Part shown: in pieces, positions 8,171 through 17,842 of the stretch
Numbering within the stretch: position 1 is the stretch's first letter
Layout of the letters: the number at the start of each line of letters is the position of its first letter
Origin: Caldilineaceae bacterium bin34
Lineage (GTDB): Bacteria; Chloroflexota; Anaerolineae; Caldilineales; Caldilineaceae
Assembly: GCA_002238555.1 (NCBI GenBank)
Contig: MPMO01000003.1
Coordinates: forward strand, 1 to 64,000
DNA: 64,000 nucleotides
Reading direction: 5' to 3'
Notes under the pieces: model-generated
Told to the model about the DNA's origin: nothing
Database searches by the model: none
What the model saw: the letters and a program-made list of their open reading frames with translations, nothing else
Program-made: the position numbers and the translations under genes

Positions 8171-11050
8171 TTACAGCATGCGCTCGCCGGGATCGGCGTC
8201 AAGCGGAATCTGATTGGTGGATCGCCACCGCCAAATGCCGGCGATGACGACGAGAGCCAGCAGGGCAACGACATAGTTCAGGACCTCGAACCGGATCTGC
8301 TCCTGCTGGGTTAGGGGCTTGAGCAGCCGGATGGTGTTGCCCCTCGCCCGAATCGACAGCAACTCAACATCCTCCTGGCTCCAGTCAACCAGGTTTTGCA
8401 CGAACAGTAGGTTGTTGGTGACTTGGTCCTGCACCAGGATGCGCATCAGGTCGATAATCAGGTCGTCGAGGAACTCCGCACTGCCGATCACGGCCAGCCT
8501 GGTGTCCAGCGGGGACGACTCGATGACGTTGAACTCCGTGATGGTGCCCTCGGAGTCGGCCGGGGGTTCCGCGCCTTCCTCCAGCCAGGGGTTGGGACGA
8601 TCCCGGAAGAAGCTGTCAAAGCGTCCCTGGACCGTCACCGCCAGCGGATGGCGCTTGCGCTCGCTTTCCGGGGCAACGTCGAAACCGAAGTCCGGGTAGG
8701 CCTCAAAGTTGGGTTGGATGTCGGGCACGTCCGTAACCCACGAGTCTTCGCTGGAATGCAGGAGCGTGACTGCGTCGCGCTCCGCGTTGAGTTCGGGGTC
8801 GATGGTAATCGGCGAAGCGTAGTTGAGGGTGACGGCAGGCAGGCCGGACACGGCCGGGTGGTTGCCTTCCATGGCGTCCGAGCGGATGTCCACGAAGAAG
8901 GGATAGTCGAGAGCCTGGTACTCACTGACCGTGAGGTTGTCCACCTGGCGCGGAATGTTGACCGGGAACGGCGTGTTTTGCAGGTCGAGGACCAGCAGCG
9001 GTTCAACGACGATGCCGTGGTGGGCCAGCATTTCGTTGAGGTTCAGCGGTGTTCCGGTCAGCGATAGGTCTCCGCTCAGCGGATGGGGGGCAATGCCGAA
9101 ATTTGAGGCGGCCACAATCAGGGAACCGCCGCGCATGAGGAACTGGTCGATGGCGAACAGGGAAAACTCCGACATGTACTGGGGCGCGATCAGGAACAGG
9201 ACATCGATGTGATCCCCAACCGGCCCTGATTCGAGGTCGACCACTTCCACTTCGAACTCGGAAGACAGCGAATTCTGTACCGTGTTCCACGAAGCCAACG
9301 GGTCAAGCTGCTGACCCAGGATCGACTGCGTCGGAATATTGGGAGGCAGCCAGAGGCCGACCGTGCGCAGGAATCCCGGTTGGGTGCGCTGAATGGTCTC
9401 GTCAATCACGGTTCTGATTGAGGACCGCGAGATTTCGCCCCTGGGGAATATCAAGTGCAGTTCCCCTGCCAGATCCAGGACCAGGTGGAAGTAGTAGTCG
9501 CTGGGTGACACGTGTGATGGGGGATAGGGCTCAAGGCCCCAGGAGTTGATCAGCATATCGCGCGGGAACCGGGCACCATCCGCATCCGGGTTGACCACTT
9601 CGAACTCAAAGTAGCCTGAACTGGCCGCAAGCTCCTCGCCGGTGGCGATGATGAGTTCCATGTCGGTGTTGGCCTGCTCGTTCAGTTGGCCGGGGGTCGC
9701 GAGGAACGACAGCGTCACGGGTTCGCCCAAGCTGTCCAGCACGGCCTCCACGCTCTGGAAGCCATATACCACCTGTTTGACCGCCCGCGTCAAGGTGTAT
9801 TCCAGAGTGTCGAGCTGCACGTTGGTCGTGCCGTCCCGATCGTTGGTCACCTTCACCAGATCGGCCACCTGCAGCACGATGTGCTGGTCGGCATAGCGGA
9901 TCAGCACATGGAAGTAGGAGTTGCGGACCGCCGATTCGTACCGCTCCTCGATTTGGAACGGGATCGGATTGATTCCGTAGGTTTGGGTGGCATCGAGTTC
10001 CAGGTCGGGATCGGTGGTCGGGTCCAGGACCTGAACTTCCACGTTGGCGCCGCCGGCAATGTCGTATTCGGCCAGCATGTCGGCAATGCCCGAAACCACG
10101 GGAGCCAGCTGGGGATGCGTCTTGGCACTGAAGAAACCGGTGATTTTGAGCGGTTCGACCAGGCCATCCAGCAAGGTCTTTGTGGTTTCCGAAAGGGAAT
10201 ATTCCTGTTGTTCCGTCACGTCCACGCGCAGGAAGCGCAGGGGATGCAGCCAGATGTTCGACAGGACCAGATTGGCGATCAGGAGCGACGACAGCAGGAT
10301 TTCGCGTTGTCGGACCCGATCGTGGCCGCGGCTCCAGCGAATGGACTGTACCGACAACACGTTCAGGGTCAGGAACACACCGGTCAGCGTCAGGTAGTAG
10401 ACCAGGTCGCGCAGGTCCAGCACACCGCGCTGGATGCTTTGGAAGCGGCTGTCGGTGCCGATGGCGCGCAGGAAATCGGCCATGGCCGGCGGCACGAATT
10501 CGGTGGCCGTGGTGCTGCCGGCGAAATAGAGGAGGCCGCCTACGACCACCGTGATGATGAGCGCTACGATCTGGTTGTCGGTGCGGCTTGACGCGAACAG
10601 GCCCAGGCCCACATAGGCCGCGCTCAACAGCAGCGTGGCCAGATAGCCGGCGGCGACCGGACCCCAATCGATGTTTCCCAGGTTGGCCACGGTGATGGGC
10701 AGGGGGATCGTGAGCGCCAGGGCCAGGGCCACCATGATCATTACGGAGGCGAATTTCGCGGCCACCAGCGTGACCGAGCCCACAGGCAGGGTCAGCAGCG
10801 TCTCGAGCGTCCCCGACCGCTGTTCCTCGCTCCACTGCCGCATGGTCAAGGCGGAGATCAGGAAGATCAGCAGAATGGGCATCCACCGGAATAGGCCCCG
10901 CAGTTCCGCCAGGCCTCCGGCAAAGAAGGCTTCCACCCAGAAAAAGGTGTACAGCGTGAATACCAGGAACACGCCGAGGAAGATCAGGGCCATGGGAGAG
11001 CCAAAGTAGCTCTCCAGTTCCTTGCCGACAAGCGAACGCAAATGCTTCAT
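8171..11050 (-). CDS. GldF-GldG fusion: ABC-2 permease joined to a Gldg-family auxiliary domain
   Basis: This 959-aa protein has two parts. Residues 1-245 form an ABC-2-type permease with six hydrophobic segments, including EEQRSGTLETLLTLPVGS in the cytoplasmic loop. From about residue 255 a helix leads into a GldG-type ectodomain (VDVTEQQEYSLSETTKTLLD, LKITGFFSAKTHPQLAP, then a DUF4350-like region around ALDYPFFVDIRSDAM). A final helix follows near residues 922-942. In gliding Bacteroidota, GldF and GldG are separate proteins. It follows the ATPase gene by 75 bases and is expected to work with it. The exported or mechanical substrate is unknown, and no other gld genes are present. Confidence 0.9.
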   Translation of the reverse strand: MKHLRSLVGKELESYFGSPMALIFLGVFLVFTLYTFFWVEAFFAGGLAELRGLFRWMPILLIFLISALTMRQWSEEQRSGTLETLLTLPVGSVTLVAAKFASVMIMVALALALTIPLPITVANLGNIDWGPVAAGYLATLLLSAAYVGLGLFASSRTDNQIVALIITVVVGGLLYFAGSTTATEFVPPAMADFLRAIGTDSRFQSIQRGVLDLRDLVYYLTLTGVFLTLNVLSVQSIRWSRGHDRVRQREILLSSLLIANLVLSNIWLHPLRFLRVDVTEQQEYSLSETTKTLLDGLVEPLKITGFFSAKTHPQLAPVVSGIADMLAEYDIAGGANVEVQVLDPTTDPDLELDATQTYGINPIPFQIEERYESAVRNSYFHVLIRYADQHIVLQVADLVKVTNDRDGTTNVQLDTLEYTLTRAVKQVVYGFQSVEAVLDSLGEPVTLSFLATPGQLNEQANTDMELIIATGEELAASSGYFEFEVVNPDADGARFPRDMLINSWGLEPYPPSHVSPSDYYFHLVLDLAGELHLIFPRGEISRSSIRTVIDETIQRTQPGFLRTVGLWLPPNIPTQSILGQQLDPLASWNTVQNSLSSEFEVEVVDLESGPVGDHIDVLFLIAPQYMSEFSLFAIDQFLMRGGSLIVAASNFGIAPHPLSGDLSLTGTPLNLNEMLAHHGIVVEPLLVLDLQNTPFPVNIPRQVDNLTVSEYQALDYPFFVDIRSDAMEGNHPAVSGLPAVTLNYASPITIDPELNAERDAVTLLHSSEDSWVTDVPDIQPNFEAYPDFGFDVAPESERKRHPLAVTVQGRFDSFFRDRPNPWLEEGAEPPADSEGTITEFNVIESSPLDTRLAVIGSAEFLDDLIIDLMRILVQDQVTNNLLFVQNLVDWSQEDVELLSIRARGNTIRLLKPLTQQEQIRFEVLNYVVALLALVVIAGIWRWRSTNQIPLDADPGERML

Positions 11051-11125
11051 TGCAGGAGATGGCGAAGGGTGTGGACAAAGGGCTCGGAACCGTCGCCGCC
11101 GGTCTCGACGAGGGCGGTCGGAGGC

Positions 11126-12046
11126 TCAGTTCCGGAGTGCCAGATCGTTGAAGGTGGACTCTAGACTCGCGGTTTCGCAATACAGCTCGCGCACCGCCCA
11201 ACCGGCCTTGGCGGCCGTCTGGTAGACCAGAGGGCTCACTTCCTGGGCGTCGTCCGCGGTAATCCGGTAACGGGCCTGGCCGTTCGCTCCCGGTAGTCGA
11301 TGCACTTCGCCGATGGCGGGATGACGCGCCAGGATCGGCTTGAGATCGGATTCGTCCCGGTCAAGGACCAGCACCACGTCCGTGGCGCCCTGCAGCTCGT
11401 TCAACCGTGCGTTGGAGCGCAGCTTGCCGTTGAGAAGGATGAGCACCCGGTCGCACAAGGCCTCCACCTCGGCCAGGATGTGGGTGGAGAAGATAATGGT
11501 CGAGTGCTCCGCCAGCGATCGAATCAGGGATCTGATCTCAATGATCTGGGTGGGATCGAGCCCCACCGACGGTTCGTCGAAGATCAGCAAATCCGGCTTG
11601 TGCATGATGGCCTGCGCTATCCCCACCCGTTGCCGGTAGCCCTTGCTCAACGTGCCTATCTTTTGGGTCAGGCGGTCTGTCAGGCCGGTCGCTTCCGCCG
11701 CTTCGAGCACGGCCTCCACATGACGGTCGCGTTCCATGCGGTGGAGGTCGGCCATAAGGAGCAGGTAGCCCTGGACCGTCAACTCCGGATACAGGGGGGC
11801 GTTCTCCGGCAGGTATCCAATACGGGTTTGAACCGTCAGGGGATCATCCATCACGTCGATGTCGCCAATGCGGACCGTACCGGCATCGGGGTGCAGGTAG
11901 CCGGTCATGATTTTGATCAGGGTGGTCTTGCCGGCACCGTTGGGGCCGAGCAGGCCCACGATGTCACCCCGTTCAATCCTGAACTCCACGGCATCCAATG
12001 CCGTGATGGCACCGTAGGTCTTGGTCAACTGCGAAACTTCGATCAT
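11126..12046 (-). CDS. ABC transporter ATP-binding protein (GldA-like)
   Basis: This 306-aa ATPase has Walker A GPNGAGKTT at residues 34-42, the motif TLSKGYRQRVGIAQA as the signature region, Walker B LLIFDEPSVGLDP and the switch His in IFSTHILAEVEA. A C-terminal extension of about 90 residues is typical of ABC-2 exporters. The ATG at 12046 (MIEVSQLTKTYG) was preferred over a TTG four codons upstream. It is the first gene of the ATPase / GldF-GldG / DUF4340 operon and powers that complex in the cytoplasmic membrane. Confidence 0.9.
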   Translation of the reverse strand: MIEVSQLTKTYGAITALDAVEFRIERGDIVGLLGPNGAGKTTLIKIMTGYLHPDAGTVRIGDIDVMDDPLTVQTRIGYLPENAPLYPELTVQGYLLLMADLHRMERDRHVEAVLEAAEATGLTDRLTQKIGTLSKGYRQRVGIAQAIMHKPDLLIFDEPSVGLDPTQIIEIRSLIRSLAEHSTIIFSTHILAEVEALCDRVLILLNGKLRSNARLNELQGATDVVLVLDRDESDLKPILARHPAIGEVHRLPGANGQARYRITADDAQEVSPLVYQTAAKAGWAVRELYCETASLESTFNDLALRN

Positions 12047-12385
12047 GGCAGAGGGCAAACTTCCCGGATACGCTGCAACTTCCTGTGCCCGGTCTGGGCT
12101 CGGTACGTCGCTGGCCGGCGCGCTTCCGGCCCAGTCACACGTGTTTGTTCACAACCTTAAATCTTACCCAAGATAGTGCGTCTGGATGTAGTTTCGCATG
12201 CAATTGTGGTGTCGAGTCATGGGGATGCGCGCCATGGGAAGAGCCGGCCGCGCATCCTGGCGAACACGACACTGGCCGAAGGAAGGGATGCAGGCATCGT
12301 CTGATACGATGAACACAGTCCGGCCCACGGGTCCGCCGGGATGTTGGATGCGACCCGAAGTACACCCCTTCCCCGAGGATTAACC
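12047..12385. other. Intergenic region between divergent operons
   Basis: These 339 bases separate the minus-strand ABC operon from the plus-strand dehydrogenase. An AT-rich patch at 12143-12180 (TTGTTCACAACCTTAAATC) stands out from the GC-rich surroundings and is the best place for divergent promoters. No confident -10/-35 pair can be assigned and no RNA gene was seen. Confidence 0.35.
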
Positions 12386-13420
12386 ATGGCTCAACACAAG
12401 GTTGTGGTGGACCCGGCGTTCCGCAAGATGGGGGAAATCTTCAGCGAACTCGACCGCCGACGCCTGGAGGATCTGTGCTCCATCGTGTGGGGGCAGGACG
12501 AACCCATGCCGGAGGCGGAGGCCCGGGCGGCAGTGCTGGATGCCGATGTCGTGGTCTGCTCGCAATGGCGCTATGGGGACTCCATATACCAGGCACGCAG
12601 GCTGAAGGCCATTTTCTCGGTGTCCGGAGGCTTCCAGACCGACTTCGACTTCGAATATTGCCACCAGCGCCACATCCAGTACCTGTCGTGTGCGCCGGCA
12701 TTCGGTCCGCAGGTCGCGGAAATGGCGTTGGGGCTGGCCATTGCGGCGGCCCGGACCATCGTAACGGCGGATCGGGGCCTCAAGGGGGGGAAGGAACCCT
12801 ACCTCTGGGCCAGCAACCGGGACACGTTCACACTCTTCGACAAACCCGTGGGCTTCATCGGCTTCGGAGGGCTGGCCCAAAACCTGAGGCAGCTTCTGCA
12901 GCCGTTTCGACCGCGCATTCAGGTTTATGACCCCTGGCTGTCGGACGGTTACATCCGCAGTCAAGGCTGTACCCCGGTGTCGCTGCCGGAACTGATGTCG
13001 CAAAACCGCTTGGTTTTCGTGCTGGCGGTACCCAGCGCGGACAACTCGGCCATGATTGACCGGTCGCTCTTGGAACGGTTGGGGCCGGACACTGTGTTCC
13101 TTTTGATGAGCCGAGCCCACGTTGTGGACTTCGACGCCCTGACCGACCTGTTGCAGCAAGGCCGCTTCCGGGCCGGCATCGACGTCTTTCCTGAAGAACC
13201 GCTGGCACCCGAGCACCCCATCCGCCATGTGGACAACGCCATCCTCTCCGCCCACAGGGCCGGAAGCGTGCCGGAAGCCCTGTGGGACATCGGCCGCATG
13301 GTAGTGGACGATCTGGAAGCCGTCCTAAACGATCTGCCGGCTCGACGCATGCAGCCGGCCCTGCCCCAACTGACGGGGATGTACGCCCGCAACGCTGCCA
13401 GACGCGGCCGGCGCAAGTAG
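12386..13420 (+). CDS. D-isomer-specific 2-hydroxyacid dehydrogenase
   Basis: This 344-aa protein starts at an ATG with GAGG seven bases upstream. The NAD-binding motif is GFIGFGGLAQNL (residues about 155-166). The catalytic triad of the family is visible as Arg in LMSRAHVVD, Glu in DVFPEEPLA and His in ILSAHRAGSVPE. The substrate is not deducible; phosphoglycerate- and hydroxypyruvate-type reductases share these features. It is followed 103 bases later by an MFS transporter on the same strand, possibly its substrate importer (inference). Confidence 0.88.
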   Translation: MAQHKVVVDPAFRKMGEIFSELDRRRLEDLCSIVWGQDEPMPEAEARAAVLDADVVVCSQWRYGDSIYQARRLKAIFSVSGGFQTDFDFEYCHQRHIQYLSCAPAFGPQVAEMALGLAIAAARTIVTADRGLKGGKEPYLWASNRDTFTLFDKPVGFIGFGGLAQNLRQLLQPFRPRIQVYDPWLSDGYIRSQGCTPVSLPELMSQNRLVFVLAVPSADNSAMIDRSLLERLGPDTVFLLMSRAHVVDFDALTDLLQQGRFRAGIDVFPEEPLAPEHPIRHVDNAILSAHRAGSVPEALWDIGRMVVDDLEAVLNDLPARRMQPALPQLTGMYARNAARRGRRK

Positions 13421-13523
13421 CGCAGCGCGCACCAGACTTGGGTTTGAGGTGGCGGGACCGGGCCCTCAGGGGACCGGTGTACCGTCATTTTGCCCTGCGC
13501 AAACCCGGCTAGTCGCTCCCCTG

Positions 13524-14966
13524 ATGGATTTCCACAGGCTGCTGCCGTTCACCACCTGGCTGTCGACCCGAGCCTATTTCCGGCGACTGTCCAACGAGCA
13601 GGCGTGGCTGATTGTCATCGCCTTGATGTTTCCGTCGTCGATCATGCCGATGGCGTCGTCGGTGGTGCGGGTGGCATCACCGCTTTTTCGCGACACCTTC
13701 CAGGCTTCAACCGAAAACCTGGCCTGGCTGTCGATGTCCTTCACCATCCCCTACATGGTGCTGATGCCGGTCTACAGCCGTCTCAGCGAAATGGTCGGCC
13801 GGCGCCGATTGATCCTGGCCGGGATTGCGGTCTTCCTGGTTGGGACGTGTGTTGCCATGTTGGCGCCCCGCCTTTGGGTGCTCATGGTGGGCCAGGCCCT
13901 GCAGGGTTTCGGGTCCGCCGGTCTGATGCCGCTGGCCATGGCCTACATCGCCGCCATCTTTGAGCGGCACGAACGCGGCAAGGCGCTTGGCACCTGGAGT
14001 TCCGTGGGACCGGCCGTGGCCTGGATTGGCCCGTTGCTGGCTGGCATTATCATCAGCCAGTGGGACTGGCGTGTCACATATATCCTGCCGATGGTGATGG
14101 GAGTCCTGTCCATCATCGTGGTGGCCAGGGCCATTCCGCCGGGCATGAGCAACATCCAGCCCCACATGTGGCGGCGGTTTGATTGGACCGGCGTGGGCCT
14201 GTTGGCCGTCTTCATAATTTGCTTCTTCGCCTTTCTGTCCAGCAGGCCCATCACCGGGGTCGCGCCCTTGCAGGATTGGCGGCTGGGTTTGGCGTCCGTG
14301 GCTCCCCTGGTGACTCTGTTGTGGTGGGAACGGCGCATCGACAACCCCTTCCTGGACCTCAACCTGTACCGCAGCAAGTTGTTTCGTCAGGCATCCCTGG
14401 GAGCGGCCTTGCGGATGGTCACGATGGGTTGCACCAGCCTGCTGGTTCCACTGTTCCTGGTGGACATGTTCCAAGTGGACGGCATTACGCTTGGCCTGAT
14501 GCTGATGATCAATCCGGCCGCGATGTCGTTGATGGTCCGATTCGGTGGCACGGCCGCCGACCGGTTCGGTAGCGGCAAGCCGCTGATGGTGGGATTCGCG
14601 CTGCAGATGGCCGTCATGTTGTCCATCTACCGGTCGCCGTTGCCCGTGACCCTTTTGGGCCTGGGGAGCCTGTTGGCGGTGCATGGCCTGGGTATGGGAC
14701 TGATGCTTGCATCCCTCCACAGGATTGCGCTCCTGGATGTCAACGAGGCGAACGCAACGGTGGCTGCAGGCATGTATAGCTTCGTGCGCTTCATCGGTGT
14801 GGCCATTGGCGTTGCCGTGGCCGGTGTCATTTTCCAGGGGTTCACCGACGCAGGTGTCGAACCGGTCATGGCCTACCGGCAGACCTTTGGCGGGTTCGCG
14901 GTCGCGGCAGCCGCGGGTCTCGCACTGTCGTTCGTGATCAAGGACCCGGGTCCGTCGTACGCCTGA
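13524..14966 (+). CDS. MFS transporter, DHA2/EmrB-like
   Basis: This 480-aa membrane protein starts at ATG 13524 (MDFHRLLPF); a longer GTG frame exists but adds a non-hydrophobic leader. The MFS loop motif appears as RLSEMVGRRRLILAG between the second and third helices. Motif C-like GPAVAWIGPLLAG and at least 12-14 hydrophobic segments place it among drug:H+ antiporter-type MFS proteins. The substrate cannot be deduced; it may transport a metabolite handled by the dehydrogenase upstream. The 3' end faces the M20 peptidase gene 38 bases away. Confidence 0.85.
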   Translation: MDFHRLLPFTTWLSTRAYFRRLSNEQAWLIVIALMFPSSIMPMASSVVRVASPLFRDTFQASTENLAWLSMSFTIPYMVLMPVYSRLSEMVGRRRLILAGIAVFLVGTCVAMLAPRLWVLMVGQALQGFGSAGLMPLAMAYIAAIFERHERGKALGTWSSVGPAVAWIGPLLAGIIISQWDWRVTYILPMVMGVLSIIVVARAIPPGMSNIQPHMWRRFDWTGVGLLAVFIICFFAFLSSRPITGVAPLQDWRLGLASVAPLVTLLWWERRIDNPFLDLNLYRSKLFRQASLGAALRMVTMGCTSLLVPLFLVDMFQVDGITLGLMLMINPAAMSLMVRFGGTAADRFGSGKPLMVGFALQMAVMLSIYRSPLPVTLLGLGSLLAVHGLGMGLMLASLHRIALLDVNEANATVAAGMYSFVRFIGVAIGVAVAGVIFQGFTDAGVEPVMAYRQTFGGFAVAAAAGLALSFVIKDPGPSYA

Positions 14967-15004
14967 GCCGACGGACGCAGCGGGAATCACTGGAAACAGG
15001 CCGT

Positions 15005-16174
15005 CTACGCGGTGCAGATCAGGTCGATAAGAACTTCAGCCGTCTGGTGCACCGACGCCAGGTCCACCCATTCCTCGGTGGTGTGCAACCCATATCCTAG
15101 GGGCCCGAAGATCACGCAGTCGGATCCGGCCGCCGCCAATATCGCCGCGTCGGTCCAATAAGGAGCTCCCACGACTTCGGGTTCAACACCCGTCGTACTG
15201 GAAGCCGCCGCGTGTAGCCGGTCCAGCAAGGTGCCGTCGGCACGACTTTCGAATGGTTCGCGCACGAGATCAAGGGACAGAGACATCCGCTCGGCGCCCA
15301 AATGCCGGTTGGCCTCGACGACCAGGTCCCTGAGTTCGCCGGTCACGTCGGCCAATGCCTCGCCGGGAGCGGTGCGGCGCTCCACTCTCACCGTGCACGT
15401 CGCCGGATAGATGCTGATGGCAGTGCCGCCCGCGATGGTGGAGGCATGGATCGATGGCGGGCCGGCGGCGGTCGCCGACGGACGCGCCACCAGTTCGGCG
15501 GCGTGTTCGTGCAGGGCGGCCAGGAACACGCCCATGCACGAGATGGCGTCGATGCCTTCCTGCCAGCGGCTCCCGTGTGCAGCGCGCCCTTCGGCGGTGA
15601 CGGTGTACCAGGCAAAGCCGCGATGCGCGACTGCAATCTCCATGCCGGTCGGTTCCAGGACCAATGTTTGCTCCGCAATCGGATCCTCGACCAGCCGCTG
15701 GGCGCCGATGCTGTCCGCCTCTTCATCCGAAACGAACGCCAGGGTCAGGTCGCCCGCAGGTCCTTGGCCATCCTGAACCAACGCATCGGCGACGGCGAGC
15801 ATCGCCGCAATGCTGCCCTTCATGTCCTGGGCTCCGCGCCCGTACACCTGACCATGCTGTTCCCACGGTAGGAAGGGCACCGACATGCCGTCCACCCCGA
15901 CCGTGTCCATGTGGGCCAGCAACATCAGGGAAGGTGTCCCGGACCGTCGCCCGGGCATGGTGGCCACAACATTCGGGCGGTTGGGTTGTGCGGTTTCCTG
16001 TCGGGACGGTTCCAGGCCCATACGAGCCAACTCCGACATGATGAAGTTCGCCAGGTCGTCTTCCCCGGGTGCGCCCGGGGTCAGAATCGGGTTGCGCGAA
16101 TCGATGGCAATCAGCCGGAACAGGACTTCCCTGAGAAAGTCCCGGTTCAGTGCCGGACGGAACCCGGACGTCAT
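15005..16174 (-). CDS. M20 family metallopeptidase (ArgE/DapE/CPG2-like)
   Basis: This 389-aa protein carries the M20 di-zinc ligands LLAHMDTVGV, GRGAQDMKGSIAAM, the catalytic pair in SDEEAD, and a C-terminal His in YGLHTTEEWVD. A dimerisation domain is inserted between about residues 180 and 300 (AVAHRGFAWYTVTAEGRAAH). The ATG at 16174 avoids overlap with the upstream gene. It probably cleaves an N-acyl or peptide bond of a small molecule. It is the last gene of an operon with another M20 enzyme, a mutarotase and a zinc dehydrogenase. Confidence 0.87.
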   Translation of the reverse strand: MTSGFRPALNRDFLREVLFRLIAIDSRNPILTPGAPGEDDLANFIMSELARMGLEPSRQETAQPNRPNVVATMPGRRSGTPSLMLLAHMDTVGVDGMSVPFLPWEQHGQVYGRGAQDMKGSIAAMLAVADALVQDGQGPAGDLTLAFVSDEEADSIGAQRLVEDPIAEQTLVLEPTGMEIAVAHRGFAWYTVTAEGRAAHGSRWQEGIDAISCMGVFLAALHEHAAELVARPSATAAGPPSIHASTIAGGTAISIYPATCTVRVERRTAPGEALADVTGELRDLVVEANRHLGAERMSLSLDLVREPFESRADGTLLDRLHAAASSTTGVEPEVVGAPYWTDAAILAAAGSDCVIFGPLGYGLHTTEEWVDLASVHQTAEVLIDLICTA

Positions 16175-16211
16175 GGGGCGGCAGCGGTTGGATCCGGGAC
16201 CGAAGCCCGGA

Positions 16212-17423
16212 TCAATGATGGCCCGTGGCCAGGCCGTTGGCTTCACCCGTCACATAGCGCCGGGCCGTCTCCGCCAGCACGGCAACCCCCAGGGGGAACG
16301 CGTCCTCATCGATGTCGAACAGGGGCGTGTGGTGGGCTCCGCCGTTTTCCACGGCCGCCCCGAGCATGAACATGGATCCCGGGACCGCACGCGTCATGTA
16401 GGCGAAATCTTCGGCCCCCATGCTGAACGGAGCCTCCGGGCTGGAAATGGCCTCCGGACCGGCCAGATCGGCCGCCGCGCCTTCCAGCCAATCGGTGACA
16501 TCGGCGTCGTTGACCATGGCCGGGTATCCCTTGTGCAGGCGAAATTCGTAGGCCCCGCCCAGGGTGTCCGCAACCTTGAAGCACTGTTCGACTTCATGCC
16601 ACAGCCGTTGGCGCACCTCGTCGGACAGGCTTCGAATGGTCCCCTGCAGATACACCTCGGCCGGAATCACGTTGGAGGCCGCACCGCCCGCAATCTGTCC
16701 CAGGCTGACCACGCACTTGTCCTTGGGGCTGATGCGGCGGGAAGGAATCCCGTACAGCTGGGGCAGGATGGCACTGAGCAGGTACAGGGGATCCACTCCT
16801 TGATGGGGCATGGCGCCATGGCCGCCGTCGCCGCGTACCCAGGCCTCGAAACTGTCCACCGCCGCCAAGGCATCGCCCCGGCACACGGCGACCTCGCCGG
16901 CGGGCCGGGTCGAATTGACGTGGAGTGCGATGACATGGTCCAGTTCCGCCACCGCCTGGTCCTCGATCATGGCTGTGGCGCCACTGGTGCCCGTTTCGTC
17001 GAAACCTTCCTCGGACGGCTGAAACAACAGTTTGATTCGGCCCTTCCAGGAATCCGGTTGGGTTGCGTAGTTCTGCTGGAGGAGCTCGGCGGCTCCCAGC
17101 AGCATGGCCGTGTGGGCGTCGTGGCCGCAGGCATGCATGACCCCGGGGTTGTCGGACTTGAAGGCATGGCCGACCTGCTCCTCGATGGGCAGCGCGTCCA
17201 TGTCCGCCCGAATGCCGATGACCGGTCCGTCGGCGGGGCCGATGGTGGCGGTCACCCCGGTCCGGCCGACTTGGGTCTGGATGTCCTGCGTGCCGATTTC
17301 GGCCAGGGCGTCGGCCACCAGGGCGGCGGTCTTGAACTCCTGGAATCCCAGTTCCGGATTCTGGTGGATATTCCTGCGGTAGGCAACGACCTTGGACTGG
17401 ATCTTCCTGGCTTCCTGCAACAT
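16212..17423 (-). CDS. M20D amidohydrolase (hippurate/IAA-amino acid hydrolase type)
   Basis: This 403-aa enzyme shows the M20D hallmarks: RRNIHQNPELGFQEF, RADMDALPIEE, VMHACGHDAHTAMLLGAA (Cys and two His metal ligands), LLFQPSEEGF (catalytic Glu pair) and HHTPLFDIDE at the C-terminus. The ATG at 17423 was chosen over an upstream TTG. It hydrolyses an N-acyl amino acid or related amide in the cytoplasm; the natural substrate is unknown. It lies 57 bases after rhaM and 37 bases before the second M20 gene. Confidence 0.9.
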   Translation of the reverse strand: MLQEARKIQSKVVAYRRNIHQNPELGFQEFKTAALVADALAEIGTQDIQTQVGRTGVTATIGPADGPVIGIRADMDALPIEEQVGHAFKSDNPGVMHACGHDAHTAMLLGAAELLQQNYATQPDSWKGRIKLLFQPSEEGFDETGTSGATAMIEDQAVAELDHVIALHVNSTRPAGEVAVCRGDALAAVDSFEAWVRGDGGHGAMPHQGVDPLYLLSAILPQLYGIPSRRISPKDKCVVSLGQIAGGAASNVIPAEVYLQGTIRSLSDEVRQRLWHEVEQCFKVADTLGGAYEFRLHKGYPAMVNDADVTDWLEGAAADLAGPEAISSPEAPFSMGAEDFAYMTRAVPGSMFMLGAAVENGGAHHTPLFDIDEDAFPLGVAVLAETARRYVTGEANGLATGHH

Positions 17424-17480
17424 GGCGGAATTCCCAACTGAAAGAATGGCGGAGATTTTGACGCGCGTCGGCGGCAACGC

Positions 17481-17825
17481 CTAATGGTAGTCGGACAGGT
17501 CGAACACCTTGGACATGGCGGCCCAGTGTTCATCGGCCTGGGCTTCAGGCACCCGCGACTGGAAGGTGTCCATCAGGCGCTGCCACTCGTTGTACCGCGG
17601 ACTGCTGGCTTCCAGCTTGGCAAAGTCGCGGTCCGGTTCGAATTCGTCGCGGGCCTGCATCAACATGAACATCCGGCGTCCCAGCAGCCAAATGCGCATG
17701 TCGGTGATGCCTACCGAGCGGAGATCCCGGATCACTTCCGGCCAAACCGCGGCATGATGGCGGACATACTCGGCCACCGCCTGCTCATCGTCCACAAGAT
17801 CGATGGTGAGCGCGAATTCCTGCAT
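17481..17825 (-). CDS. rhaM: L-rhamnose/L-fucose mutarotase family protein (RhaM, DUF718)
   Basis: This 114-aa protein is of typical length for the family, with GAGGA eight bases before the ATG. It carries FALTIDLVDDEQAVAEYVRH, HHAAVWPEVIRDLRSVGI with the conserved His, MRIWLLGRRMFMLMQA and a late RYNEWQRLMDTFQ, all matching the RhaM family. It interconverts anomers of a deoxysugar, rhamnose or fucose. The zinc dehydrogenase 17 bases upstream could be the sugar or sugar-acid dehydrogenase of the same route. Confidence 0.88.
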   Translation of the reverse strand: MQEFALTIDLVDDEQAVAEYVRHHAAVWPEVIRDLRSVGITDMRIWLLGRRMFMLMQARDEFEPDRDFAKLEASSPRYNEWQRLMDTFQSRVPEAQADEHWAAMSKVFDLSDYH

Positions 17826-17842
17826 GGGGCTGTTCCTCGGGG

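Noticed and set aside
8171-12046. Gliding motility locus
   Set aside because: Only the ABC part is present; no gld/spr motor or adhesin genes are visible.
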